From Gammaproteobacteria bacterium (GTDB taxonomy: Bacteria; Pseudomonadota; Gammaproteobacteria; Pseudomonadales; Azotimanducaceae): a DNA stretch of 35,786 bases. Made by a program: the position numbers and the translations under genes. Below the pieces are notes generated by a model that saw only the letters and a program-made list of their open reading frames with translations, was not told the origin of the DNA and searched no databases. The stretch lies in assembly GCA_012961165.1 (NCBI GenBank), contig DTZW01000050.1, forward strand, positions 6,807 to 42,592. The letters run 5' to 3'. Shown here one piece after another: positions 1-7,813 of this stretch (position 1 is its first letter; the number at the start of each line of letters is the position of its first letter).

Positions 1-9
1 GGGAAAAAG

Positions 10-846
10 ATGAGCGAAATTCAATTGGCTGGGCGTGTAGCGGTTGTCACTGGAGCAGGTCAGGGTATGGGGAGGGCAATAGCGCAACGCCTCGCCGCTG
101 GAGGCGCAAAAGTTGCAGCGCTGGATCTGAATTTCGAACAGGCGCAGGAGAGTGTAGCCGGCTGTGCGGACCCTTCTGTTTGCATGGCCTATACCTGTAA
201 TGTTTCAGATAGCGACGCTGTGAACCAGACTTTTGCAGCAGTTGAGTCAAAGTTGGGGCCGATTTCGATACTGGTAAACAACGCTGGTATTGGCCGGGCG
301 CCGGGTGATGGCAGCGATCAGATGTACGAATTGATGGCTAAACGTAATGAACAGATGGCCAATGGAGAAGCGCCGAAGACACATGTAGACCACATCGTCT
401 TTATGGAAGATGAAGGCTGGCGGGGTGTGATGGGTGTCAATCTCGATGGTGCTTTCTATTGCACGCGTGCTGCAGTCAGGTCGATGGTCAATGCAGACAT
501 CAAGGGGTCTATCATCAGCATCTCTTCCACCGCAGCACAATCCGGAGAGGGCGCGGTTCATTATGTGACATCAAAGGCGGCGATCGTGGGTCTTACTCGT
601 GCGCTGGCACGGGAGCTTGGCAGCCGTGGCATCCGAATTAATGCAGTAGCACCTGGCCCTACGAACACGCCGATAATGAATGGCATACCCGAGCAGTGGA
701 TTAAGGACATGGAAGCTGCAATTCCTCTGGGCAGAATGGCAGAGCCCAATGAGATTGCCGATGCGGTCAGTTGGCTTGCCAGTGATGCTTCGTCGATGTG
801 TACCGGTTCAGTACTGGTGGCTAACGGCGGCAGCTATTTTTTCTGA
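10..846 (+). CDS. SDR family NAD(P)-dependent oxidoreductase
   Basis: Classical short-chain dehydrogenase/reductase of 278 residues. The nucleotide-binding glycine motif TGAGQGMG lies near residues 15-22, NNAG follows in the middle, and the catalytic Ser...Tyr-x3-Lys set is visible in SISSTAAQ and YVTSK. A segment around residues 105-135 (QMYELMAKRNEQ onward) is longer than in the simplest SDRs. The gene is convergent with the ferredoxin gene, the two stop codons being 2 nt apart. Its likely role is oxidising or reducing a hydroxyl/keto group on a steroid-derived intermediate, inferred from the neighbourhood only; the substrate is not readable. Its promoter is mostly left of the window: only GGGAAAAAG precedes the ATG, so an upstream start cannot be excluded. 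Confidence 0.88.
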   Translation: MSEIQLAGRVAVVTGAGQGMGRAIAQRLAAGGAKVAALDLNFEQAQESVAGCADPSVCMAYTCNVSDSDAVNQTFAAVESKLGPISILVNNAGIGRAPGDGSDQMYELMAKRNEQMANGEAPKTHVDHIVFMEDEGWRGVMGVNLDGAFYCTRAAVRSMVNADIKGSIISISSTAAQSGEGAVHYVTSKAAIVGLTRALARELGSRGIRINAVAPGPTNTPIMNGIPEQWIKDMEAAIPLGRMAEPNEIADAVSWLASDASSMCTGSVLVANGGSYFF

Positions 847-848
847 GG

Positions 849-1166
849 TTATTCTTCGGGGCCGATAGTCAGTTCGAGGGCTTCGTGCTGCGAGCTGACT
901 ATTATCTGGCAGGTCAGTCTGGAGCGACCTGCTTCGTAGTGATCCAGGGATTCAAGCAACTCGGTTTCATCTTCACCAGGCGGTGTGAGTTTTTCGAACC
1001 ACGCCTCATCCAGCAGACAATGACAGGTGGCGCAGGCGCACTGTCCACCACAGATGGCTTCAATTCCCATGTCTTCATCGCGCAGAGACTCCATCACTGA
1101 ACTGCCTTTAGAGGCTTCCAGCGTGTGGCTGCGACCATCGCGGTCGGTGACTTTTAGTGCAATCAT
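849..1166 (-). CDS. [2Fe-2S] ferredoxin, adrenodoxin/putidaredoxin type
   Basis: A 105-residue electron carrier. The cluster ligands fit the adrenodoxin-type pattern: Cys39-x5-Cys45-x2-Cys48, with the fourth ligand Cys86 in LTCQI. Cys43 and Cys50 are extra cysteines in the loop. Length and spacing are normal for the family, which donates electrons to P450s and some oxygenases. It is the last gene of the leftward SnoaL-like/fadD3/ferredoxin operon, 7 nt after the fadD3 stop. No ferredoxin reductase, P450 or Rieske oxygenase is present in the window, so its partner must be encoded elsewhere. A steroid hydroxylase is plausible from context but not shown. Confidence 0.9.
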   Translation of the reverse strand: MIALKVTDRDGRSHTLEASKGSSVMESLRDEDMGIEAICGGQCACATCHCLLDEAWFEKLTPPGEDETELLESLDHYEAGRSRLTCQIIVSSQHEALELTIGPEE

Positions 1167-1173
1167 TGTTCTA

Positions 1174-2691
1174 TTACTTGTTTTTTAGTAGAAATTTCTG
1201 AACCTTACCTGACGCGTTGCGTGGCAGTTCATTTACGAAGGTAATGCGCCTGGGTACTTTGAAGTTAGCCAGGTTATCTCGCGCCCAGGTGATCAGTTTG
1301 TCTTCGTCCTGTTCTCCGCCGGGTTTCGCAATAATGTAGGCATGGCCTACCTCACCCAACCGCTCATCCGGGACGCCGACTACGCTGACGTCCACAATAG
1401 CGACATGGTTCAGTAGCACATTTTCGATTTCTGCCGGATAACAGTTGAAACCGCCGCAAATATACATGTCCTTGATTCGATCGGTAATTCGCAAATATCC
1501 GGAATCTGTAAACTCACCGATATCGCCGGTCTTGAGCCAGCCTTCGGGCGTTATCGTTTCGCTTGTTGCGTGAGGGTCATCCAGATAACCCTGCATCACG
1601 TTGAAACCGCGAACCCATATTTCTCCGGGCTGTCCGGGGGCTGTAGGTTTGCCGTCGGGTCCGGTAGTCTGCACTTCGGTGCCATCCATTGGCTGCCCAG
1701 AGGTGGTGGCGATGGTTTCAAAATCATCGCCCGATCTGCAAAGGGAAACAACACCTGTTGATTCGGTCAAACCGTAGGCGGTGTAGACTTCATCAAAACC
1801 CAGAACACTCTTCATGTCTCTTACCAGTTGCACGGGTATCGAGGCTGCGCCCGTCACAGCGCAACGCAGCGATGAGAGGTCATATTCATCTCGGTTCGGG
1901 TGAGCCAGTATCGATTGAAAGATTGTTGGTGCGCCAGGAAGGAAGCTGATTGCTTCAGACTGAATCAGGTTTAGCACTTCATCAAGGTCAAAAACCGGTA
2001 CCGGGTGCACAGTTGCGCCGCGAATCAGGGCGGCCAACCATCCAGCTTTGTAACCAAAAGAATGAAAGTACGGGTTGACGATCAGATACTGGTCAGCTGA
2101 ATTGAGTGTCACACCTTCAGACCAGGTTTCGAAAACGCGGAGGTTCTGCCCATGATTGCACATGACACCTTTGGGCGCGCCGGTTGTCCCTGATGTATAA
2201 AGTACATCAGCAATCGAGTCAGGGGTGATCGTGTTGATGCGTTCCTGAAGCGTCTCCTCGCTGACGGATTTTGCTGCCCAGTCTTCAGTCCTGTTGATGT
2301 CGATAATGTGAGGGATGTTGCTGTCATCAAGCATCGCTCTGTAGTCATTGCCAAGAAACGAGTCGGCGTAAAAGATGGCCTTGCACCCGGAGCGGGTGAG
2401 AATGTCGTTCGCCTCCGAGGATTTATAACGTGTGTTCAGGGGGACCAGAACGCAACCGGCAAGCTGACCTGCGAGAGCGGTAATCTGCCAGATGCTGCCG
2501 TTGGGTGCCCAGATGGCGAACCTGTCGCCGGATTCGAGACCGTTGCCGATGAAAGCCATCGCCATCTGTCGTGCTCGGGTGTTCAGCTCGCCGAAGGTGA
2601 TAACCGAGCTTTGTTCAACTATTGCTGGTTTACCAGGCCAGGTCGATGCAGCGTTGTCCAATGCAGCTGGTAGCGTCGGTTCAAAATGCAT
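1174..2691 (-). CDS. fadD3: FadD3-like HIP-CoA ligase (AMP-forming acyl-CoA synthetase)
   Basis: A 505-residue ANL-superfamily ligase. The P-loop TSGTTGAPKG is at residues 166-175, the AYGLTES motif is in the middle, GWLKTGDIG marks the hinge, and the C-terminal catalytic Lys (about 496) sits in NASGKVQ. Its short length and local motifs (NPYFHSFGYKAG, LSSLRCAVTGAA, DMYICGGFNCYPAEIE) closely resemble actinobacterial FadD3 as I recall it. FadD3 activates the C/D-ring propionate HIP with CoA, the entry step to the HIP-CoA pathway. The match is strengthened by ipdA, ipdB, ipdC, ipdF, echA20 and fadA6 homologues nearby. It sits between the SnoaL-like gene (2-nt gap) and the ferredoxin gene, in a leftward operon starting from the divergent promoter near 3330-3430. 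Confidence 0.88.
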   Translation of the reverse strand: MHFEPTLPAALDNAASTWPGKPAIVEQSSVITFGELNTRARQMAMAFIGNGLESGDRFAIWAPNGSIWQITALAGQLAGCVLVPLNTRYKSSEANDILTRSGCKAIFYADSFLGNDYRAMLDDSNIPHIIDINRTEDWAAKSVSEETLQERINTITPDSIADVLYTSGTTGAPKGVMCNHGQNLRVFETWSEGVTLNSADQYLIVNPYFHSFGYKAGWLAALIRGATVHPVPVFDLDEVLNLIQSEAISFLPGAPTIFQSILAHPNRDEYDLSSLRCAVTGAASIPVQLVRDMKSVLGFDEVYTAYGLTESTGVVSLCRSGDDFETIATTSGQPMDGTEVQTTGPDGKPTAPGQPGEIWVRGFNVMQGYLDDPHATSETITPEGWLKTGDIGEFTDSGYLRITDRIKDMYICGGFNCYPAEIENVLLNHVAIVDVSVVGVPDERLGEVGHAYIIAKPGGEQDEDKLITWARDNLANFKVPRRITFVNELPRNASGKVQKFLLKNK

Positions 2692-2693
2692 GC

Positions 2694-3326
2694 TTAACGG
2701 ATGCGAATTCTGGGATCTGGTGCACCGCGACGCATGGTGTTTAGAAACTCGTTCAGCTCAGCCGGGGCGGCGACTTCCGGTTCGTCCTCATTGGGTGGCG
2801 TCTGCCAGAATGCTTCCCATGATGGAAAGAGTTCATGAAACGCACCATCGTAGGATTCGCGATCTGGCCAGCGCATCTTCGAGTCACCTACCGGAGGTTT
2901 GTTGAGATCAGTGGCGTACCAGTAGCAGGGCAGGCGACGCCTGAATAACCATCGGCCATCGATGCGTTCGTAGTTGTCCCAGTACAACATCTGCATGATG
3001 ACCCATTCGGGGCCGGTCTCATGTTCATTTTTCGAGTAGACAACACCATGGGCATGATCTGAATCGTCAAACTCAATGATGTGGTTGCCGGTATGGTGAG
3101 AGGTGCCTGTGAACTGCAGGCGTAATGTGTCATCGAGCCATCTTTTCAGATGTCTGCGACCAGTCTCTGACCTGCTGACTCGAATGTCCGGTGCAAAAAG
3201 GTTAACGTGTGCTTCCAGATCACGCATGTCCAGGGACAGTGAATATTTCGCCACGAGCTGGCGAATCTCATCAGTGGATTCAAGCCGATCAATGCGGTCT
3301 TCTGTCGATAACGAAAACTTGTTCAT
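2694..3326 (-). CDS. SnoaL-like / NTF2-fold protein
   Basis: A 210-residue protein with an NTF2-like cone fold of the SnoaL_4 kind. The typical opening is visible in ESTDEIRQLVAKYSLSLDMRD and NLFAPDIRVS (residues about 16-52), followed by HHTGNHIIEF and the strand YWDNYERIDGRW. Family members include dehydratases, isomerases such as ketosteroid isomerase-like enzymes, and small subunits of ring oxygenases. This length, with a C-terminal extension after residue 150, suits a stand-alone isomerase or lyase. It is the first gene of the leftward operon with fadD3 and ferredoxin, so it probably acts on a steroid-derived ring compound. The reaction cannot be read from sequence. Confidence 0.75.
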   Translation of the reverse strand: MNKFSLSTEDRIDRLESTDEIRQLVAKYSLSLDMRDLEAHVNLFAPDIRVSRSETGRRHLKRWLDDTLRLQFTGTSHHTGNHIIEFDDSDHAHGVVYSKNEHETGPEWVIMQMLYWDNYERIDGRWLFRRRLPCYWYATDLNKPPVGDSKMRWPDRESYDGAFHELFPSWEAFWQTPPNEDEPEVAAPAELNEFLNTMRRGAPDPRIRIR

Positions 3327-3435
3327 AGCTCAAAGATTAGCATGTTTCGTAATTTATTCGTATAAAAATACGCAAAACGATTAAATATAGTGAATATTTT
3401 ATCTAAATACGTGAAAATGGCTGAGAACAGTATCT
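3327..3435. promoter_or_regulatory. Divergent promoter with putative bipartite operator (3346-3376)
   Basis: This AT-rich 109-bp gap separates the leftward SnoaL-like/fadD3/ferredoxin operon from the rightward Lrp-pair operon. It contains TTCGTAAT at 3346-3353 and AAATACGCAAA at 3366-3376, separated by 12 bp. The same two blocks with the same 12-bp spacing occur upstream of hsaA (5658-5688). A local inverted repeat, GTAT-AAAA-ATAC, covers the middle and right block, and a further AAATACGTGAAAA lies at 3405-3417. The shared spacing and location suggest a common operator, with autoregulation by the adjacent Lrp proteins a reasonable guess. No -10/-35 pair could be assigned with confidence. Confidence 0.6.
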
Positions 3436-3921
3436 ATGGAAGATGAAGCGGGTTTGAAAACGAACGGATACATTCCAGACGATCTGGATAGCAAAATCAT
3501 CAGGCTCCTGCAGGAGGATGGGCGAACCTCTACCCAGGACATTGCCAAGGAATTGAACTCCACCTCTTCAACTATCCGTAAGAGAATTCGTCGACTCGAA
3601 GATACCGGCACGATGAAGGTGGTTGCAGTCACAGATTTTGCAGCCGCGGGATACGATCTGCTACTGGCGATCGGTATTGAAGTCGACAGTCGCAGTGCAG
3701 AGGATGTTGGGATGGATCTGGCTGAGTTGCCTGAGGTGTTTTCAGTGAATTTGACCACCGGCGCGAACGATATCGAGCTTCTCGTCGGCGCCAGATCTTT
3801 TGATGAGCTTTCGGTGTTCCTTCATAAGGAGGTCGCGAGTATCGAGGGTATCGGACGGCTCTTTCCCGGGTTGACGATAGAGGTATATAAGTATCAGTCA
3901 GAAATAGTGCCCAACTTATGA
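3436..3921 (+). CDS. Lrp/AsnC family transcriptional regulator (first of tandem pair)
   Basis: A 161-residue regulator. The N-terminal winged helix begins at DDLDSKIIRLLQEDGR (about residue 15) with the recognition region STSSTIRKRIRRLE, followed by a RAM-type ligand-binding domain (VVAVTDFAAAGYD through GANDIELLVGA). It is of normal family size with a 14-residue N-terminal tail. It is transcribed away from the fadD3 operon and overlaps the next gene, a second Lrp homologue, by ATGA at 3918-3921. The pair is therefore likely co-translated and may form mixed oligomers. It is the best candidate in this neighbourhood for the regulator of the shared operator motif. This is inferred from position; the ligand may be a CoA ester or steroid intermediate. 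Confidence 0.88.
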   Translation: MEDEAGLKTNGYIPDDLDSKIIRLLQEDGRTSTQDIAKELNSTSSTIRKRIRRLEDTGTMKVVAVTDFAAAGYDLLLAIGIEVDSRSAEDVGMDLAELPEVFSVNLTTGANDIELLVGARSFDELSVFLHKEVASIEGIGRLFPGLTIEVYKYQSEIVPNL

Positions 3922-4391
3922 GTAAGCCTAGAATAGATGATGTAGATAGAAGAATCCTCGAGCATCTGGCGCAGGATGGCCGTCGCAGTAACAGAGATAT
4001 CGCCAGTGAGTTGGGTCTTGGAGAGGGAACGGTTCGCGGACGTATCAAGCGTCTGCAGGAAAACAACATCATCAAGATCATGGCATTAACCAGCTTCGCT
4101 GGACCGGAGCCACAGCAACTTGCGTATATAGGGGTTCGCGCCGAACTGTCACTCGTGGTGGAGGTAGCGAAGGCAATAGCAAAAATGGAATTCGTGCGCT
4201 TCGTTGCGACCATGATGGGTCGGTATGACATCCTGGTCATTACCCTGGTAAAAGATGGCAGTGAATTGATTAGTCTGGTTAATGAAGAAATCATGACGCT
4301 CCCCGGTGTTAAGCACGCGGATACAACGCTTGCCGTGAAAGGGCTTAAGTACGACTATCGCTGGGGAAGGATCGTCGGCACTGGAGAGTAA
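3918..4391 (+). CDS. Lrp/AsnC family transcriptional regulator (second of tandem pair)
   Basis: A 157-residue Lrp/AsnC protein. The helix-turn-helix region runs from DDVDRRILEHLAQDGRR to GEGTVRGRIKRLQ (residues about 6-46), followed by a RAM domain containing YIGVRAEL and GRYDILVITLV. It is a paralogue, not a copy, of the preceding gene: the layout is the same but residues differ widely. The four-base ATGA overlap with the first regulator implies translational coupling in a fixed ratio. A single base separates its stop from the start of the SRPBCC gene, so the three form one operon. The second protein may bind a different ligand or partner the first as a heteromer. Confidence 0.88.
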   Translation: MSKPRIDDVDRRILEHLAQDGRRSNRDIASELGLGEGTVRGRIKRLQENNIIKIMALTSFAGPEPQQLAYIGVRAELSLVVEVAKAIAKMEFVRFVATMMGRYDILVITLVKDGSELISLVNEEIMTLPGVKHADTTLAVKGLKYDYRWGRIVGTGE

Positions 4392-4392
4392 T

Positions 4393-4809
4393 ATGGAAGT
4401 CACTTTCGAAAGCGTTATTGCGCACCCCCCGGAAAAAGTCTGGGCACTGTTGGCTGATTTCACGAACCTGCAGTGGCTGCCGGGCCCGAGTAACGTGACC
4501 GAAGGGCTGCATGATGGTTATCCAGCCAGAGTGCTGCATTTTGAGGAGGGCTCTGGTGTTGATCCAATCGTGGAATATCTGTTTTCTGTTGACCCTCAGT
4601 CTATGCGTCTGGAATACGGCGTTGTTCGAAATCCTTTTGTGCCGGTGGATGGTTATCGGGCAGAAGTGAATCTTTGTGTGTCTGACAAAGGATCGGTGCT
4701 CCGGTTTACGGGTAGATTCGAACGTCCGGAAGATCCGGAACAGGTGGAGCAGATGCTGCTTGGTGCCTATCAGCTGATGACGACAAGTATAGACGCCTAC
4801 CTGAGCTGA
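4393..4809 (+). CDS. SRPBCC (START/Bet v1-like) family protein
   Basis: A 138-residue protein with the helix-grip fold signature: an opening VTFESVIAHPPEKVWALLADFTNLQWLP pattern (written here only as the family hallmark VWALLADF...W), central strands, and a long C-terminal helix from EDPEQVEQMLL to the end. Such proteins bind hydrophobic ligands, including polyketides, lipids and sterols, and some are aromatases or cyclases. As the third gene of the Lrp-pair operon in a steroid cluster, it may bind a steroid or ring intermediate. No catalytic residue is diagnostic. It is convergent with the SDR at 4819-5583, with 9 nt between the stops. Confidence 0.78.
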   Translation: MEVTFESVIAHPPEKVWALLADFTNLQWLPGPSNVTEGLHDGYPARVLHFEEGSGVDPIVEYLFSVDPQSMRLEYGVVRNPFVPVDGYRAEVNLCVSDKGSVLRFTGRFERPEDPEQVEQMLLGAYQLMTTSIDAYLS

Positions 4810-4818
4810 GCCGGGCTG

Positions 4819-5583
4819 TTATTGCTGGGCTTCTGCGATAAAGGTCAGAAAACTTGGTGGTTCGCCACCGCCGTAGACCTCAAGAGAGGCGCCTGACACA
4901 TAAGCAGCATCATCGGAGGCCAGATACAGGCAAGCTTTCGCAATATCTTCTGGCGTACCCATTCTTCGTCCCGGCAGTCTTGCTTCAAGCCTTTCAATCC
5001 CGTCTGGACCGCCATAGTGCTCGTTTGCGGCTTCGGTTTTTATCAGCCCGGCAATGATGGCATTGACTCTTATATGAGGTCCCCACTCCTGGGCGAGTGA
5101 AATGGTTGCATTGAGCAGTCCCGCCTTTGCGGCACCGTAGGCCATCGTGCCGGGTGACGACCTTATTGCTGACACACTGGCGATATTGATGATGGACCCA
5201 TTGCTCTCTTTCAAAGCATCGTAAGCGAGTTGGCTCATTAAGAGAGGTGCCAGAAGGTTCAGGCGAATGATAGATTCGGTGAACCTGGGTGATGCAGTTG
5301 CCGCATCAGCTGGGGGACCACCACCAGCATTGTTGATCAGTACATCGATTCTACCCTCTATTTCCCTGATCCCTGTGATCAAGGCCTGGGCGCTTTCGGG
5401 GTCTCTTACATCACACTTCACGAACTGGATACCGGAGCCCTCCGGAAAAGTATCCGGGGCAGGCTCATTGCGACCACATACGTGGACGCGCGCGCCAACC
5501 TTTGAGAAGGCTTTGGCAATGCCAAGGCCGATTCCTTTTGAGCCGCCTGTGATCAGGACGACTTTATCTCGAATGGTGAACAT
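4819..5583 (-). CDS. SDR oxidoreductase, Rv3549c-like member of HIP/KstR2-type gene sets
   Basis: A 254-residue SDR with TGGSKGIG at residues 13-20, NNAGG in the middle, and the catalytic Ser/Tyr/Lys in IASVSAIR and YGAAKAG. The stretch PADAATASPRF followed by LNLLAPLL, and the C-terminal VSGASLEVYGGGEPPSFL, resemble my memory of the actinobacterial SDR found beside echA20 in the KstR2 regulon. The assignment as its counterpart comes from pattern memory, not alignment. It is transcribed alone leftward from the promoter region shared with hsaA, which contains a copy of the bipartite motif. Its substrate in HIP catabolism is not established. Confidence 0.82.
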   Translation of the reverse strand: MFTIRDKVVLITGGSKGIGLGIAKAFSKVGARVHVCGRNEPAPDTFPEGSGIQFVKCDVRDPESAQALITGIREIEGRIDVLINNAGGGPPADAATASPRFTESIIRLNLLAPLLMSQLAYDALKESNGSIINIASVSAIRSSPGTMAYGAAKAGLLNATISLAQEWGPHIRVNAIIAGLIKTEAANEHYGGPDGIERLEARLPGRRMGTPEDIAKACLYLASDDAAYVSGASLEVYGGGEPPSFLTFIAEAQQ

Positions 5584-5756
5584 GTTGGGTTCCCTCTGTC
5601 GATTTCTTTAACAATAATGTTCAAAATGGAATCAAAAATCCACAATAATTGCCTAAATTCGTAATAATTATAGAAATAAATACGCAAACGGGTAGACTCG
5701 CTGTCTTATGTGTGAAATATTGCGGCTAAATTTACTGAGTTTTCGAGGTACATACT
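5584..5756. promoter_or_regulatory. Divergent promoter of SDR and hsaA operon with second operator copy (5658-5688)
   Basis: This AT-rich 173-bp gap lies between the leftward SDR (start 5583) and hsaA (start 5757). TTCGTAAT at 5658-5665 and AAATACGCAAA at 5678-5688 reproduce both blocks of the motif at 3346-3376 with the same 12-bp spacing, while the spacer itself is not conserved. This pattern fits two contacts about two helical turns apart. The 5' end of the hsaA transcript is unknown, and no ribosome-binding site stronger than CGAGG (5745-5749) is seen before hsaA. Confidence 0.6.
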
Positions 5757-6965
5757 ATGGGTGAGGACACAGCAGCTCAATCCAGTTCACATCGGGCTGC
5801 AGGATCCGGCACCAGTAGCGTCACAGAAACTGTCGCTAACTCGGAAATTAACATCGTACCTCAGTTGGCGCGGCTGAAAGAACTCGGGCCACAAGCCCGT
5901 CGAGATCGTCAGGTAACTGTTGAAGCCATGGACCTGATTAAGGCTTCAGGATTCATGCGAGCACTGCTGCCAAAGCGATGGGGTGGGCTTGAAGCAACGC
6001 CACAGGAGTTTTTCGCGGCACAAATCGCCATTGCCGAGCAGGATATGAGTACCGCCTGGGTTGCTGGCGTTGTCGCGGTGCATGCTTATCAACTCGCCCT
6101 CATGTCAGAACAAGCCCAGGACGACGTTTATTCGGCTGGCCCCAACACGTTGATCTCAAGTTCCTATAATCCTGCTGGCGCCAGGGTTGAAGCCTGTGAT
6201 GGTGGCTTTATGCTCCACGGTAAGTGGGGCTGGAGCTCCGGTTCAGAACATTGCAGTTGGGTATTGCTGGGTGCCGTTATTCCCGGTGAAGGTTATCGAA
6301 CCTTTCTGTTACCCGGAATGGACTATGAGATAGAAGATACCTGGTTTGTTTATGGCCTGCAGGCCACAGGCTCTAACGATATTGTCATTGAACAACCGGT
6401 TTTCGTGCCTGATCACAGAACCCACAAGCAAATGGACGGTTTTAACTGCATCCATAACCAGCCTAATCCGATGTACAACATTCCATGGGCACAAATTTTT
6501 ACAAGAGTCGTGTCAACTGCAGCCATTGGTGCTCTGAAGCATGCGGTTGCGCTATTCACAGACAATGCCGGTACCAGCAGTACGGATCCGTCCAAACTCA
6601 AGGATGACCCGGATATCACGCGAAGGGTTGCCGAGACGATTAATGATATTGATGAGGTCGAAACGATTCTGTTTCGGAATTTTGATTGCATGATGGCGGC
6701 GGTACTCAATGGCAACGAAATTGCGATGATCGATAGAGTCAGGTATCGCTATCAGGCCAGTCTGGTGATCGACAAATTAGCTGTGGCCGTTGATCGGCTG
6801 TTCGATGTCGCCGGTGGTCGCAATGTTTTTGATGGTGCGCCAATCCAGAATATCTGGCGTGACCTGCATATTGCCCGTTCTCATGTTGCGAATAATCCGA
6901 CATCCTTTGCCCGAAACCTGGGTGGCATGTCGTTAGGCGCTGAGAATGCGGACGTGTTTATCTAG
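5757..6965 (+). CDS. hsaA: HsaA-type 3-HSA hydroxylase, oxygenase component
   Basis: A 402-residue flavin-dependent monooxygenase with the acyl-CoA-dehydrogenase fold. It shares many short HsaA-like stretches: LPKRWGGLE, STAWVAGVVAVHAYQLAL, ISSSYNPAGA, GKWGWSSGSEH, the YGLQATGSN segment, and near the C-terminus APIQNIWRDLHIARSHVAN. HsaA hydroxylates 3-HSA to the catechol 3,4-DHSA using reduced flavin from HsaB. No hsaB-like flavin reductase lies in this window, so that partner is encoded elsewhere. The N-terminal 35 residues are a low-complexity Ser/Ala-rich tail. It is the first gene of the long rightward operon, and hsaD follows after 11 nt. Confidence 0.9.
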   Translation: MGEDTAAQSSSHRAAGSGTSSVTETVANSEINIVPQLARLKELGPQARRDRQVTVEAMDLIKASGFMRALLPKRWGGLEATPQEFFAAQIAIAEQDMSTAWVAGVVAVHAYQLALMSEQAQDDVYSAGPNTLISSSYNPAGARVEACDGGFMLHGKWGWSSGSEHCSWVLLGAVIPGEGYRTFLLPGMDYEIEDTWFVYGLQATGSNDIVIEQPVFVPDHRTHKQMDGFNCIHNQPNPMYNIPWAQIFTRVVSTAAIGALKHAVALFTDNAGTSSTDPSKLKDDPDITRRVAETINDIDEVETILFRNFDCMMAAVLNGNEIAMIDRVRYRYQASLVIDKLAVAVDRLFDVAGGRNVFDGAPIQNIWRDLHIARSHVANNPTSFARNLGGMSLGAENADVFI

Positions 6966-6976
6966 GAGCGTTTGTG

Positions 6977-7813
6977 ATGAATGAAAAAGCAGGAGCGCCT
7001 CCGAGAGGTGAAACAGTTCAGGTCAAAGGTCTTGAACTGCATTATCACGATCATGGCGCCTATGGTAAAAAGGGCACAGTCGTTTTTGTGCATGGCAGTG
7101 GACCAGGCGCAAGCGGGCACAGCAATTTCAAAGGTAATGTAGATTGCCTCACTGAAGCAGGCTATCGCGTCATCTTGCCTGACCTGCCAGGGTTTGGATA
7201 TTCATCGAAACCAACAGACCGCGACTATACAACAGATTTTTTCAGTTCCTGTCTCGTTGGGCTGATCCGGACGCTCGGCATCGACAAGTGCATTCTGGTC
7301 GGGAATTCCCTTGGCGGCGCAATCAGTATACGCACAGCACTTGACCACCCAGAGCTTGTTGAAAAGCTGGTTTTAATGGCGCCAGGAGGCATCGAAGAAT
7401 TCGAAACCTACATGGCGATGCCAGCCATGGCAAAAATGATCAGTAATTTTGTCGGTGGAGCGCTGGACAGAGATGGATTGAAGCGGATGCTGGAAACCCT
7501 GGTTTATGATCCGGTTTACGTGACCGAAGAACTGGTGGATGAGCGATGGGCGATTCTTCAGGATCAACCACCGGAAGTTCTCTCGAAAATGGTTATTCCC
7601 AACATGGAGCAAGAGCTGTCAGATATTCAGTGTCCGGTTCTTGGCTTCTGGGGTGTTGATGATGAACTCCTGCCCGCGAGCGGTGGGTTGAAAATTGTCC
7701 GGGCGTGTAAACCCAGTCGGCACATCGAAGTTGCCCAGTGCGGGCACTGGGTGATGGTTGAACACCAGCGTATGTTTAACGCGACCTGCCTCGATTTCCT
7801 GGAAAATGGCTGA
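6977..7813 (+). CDS. hsaD: HsaD-type meta-cleavage product hydrolase (4,9-DSHA hydrolase)
   Basis: An alpha/beta hydrolase of the MhpC/BphD group. The oxyanion-hole HGSGPGASG motif is near residue 40, the nucleophile is Ser111 in GNSLGG, the acid is in GVDDELLP, and the His is in CGHWVMVEH. The family hydrolyses the C-C bond of the ring-opened product of HsaC, giving HIP (DOHNAA) and 2-hydroxyhexa-2,4-dienoate. A GTG at 6974 also opens the frame, but ATG 6977 is preferred because AGGAG (6964-6968) lies 8 nt upstream. The stop TGA overlaps the ATG of the decayed hydratase relic (TGATG at 7811-7815), a trace of former coupling. Confidence 0.9.
   Translation: MNEKAGAPPRGETVQVKGLELHYHDHGAYGKKGTVVFVHGSGPGASGHSNFKGNVDCLTEAGYRVILPDLPGFGYSSKPTDRDYTTDFFSSCLVGLIRTLGIDKCILVGNSLGGAISIRTALDHPELVEKLVLMAPGGIEEFETYMAMPAMAKMISNFVGGALDRDGLKRMLETLVYDPVYVTEELVDERWAILQDQPPEVLSKMVIPNMEQELSDIQCPVLGFWGVDDELLPASGGLKIVRACKPSRHIEVAQCGHWVMVEHQRMFNATCLDFLENG

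Noticed and set aside
3629-4294. A 221-codon minus-strand frame opposite the two Lrp genes
   Set aside because: Both Lrp proteins are complete, recognisable and coupled. The antisense frame is Arg/Ser-rich and resembles nothing.
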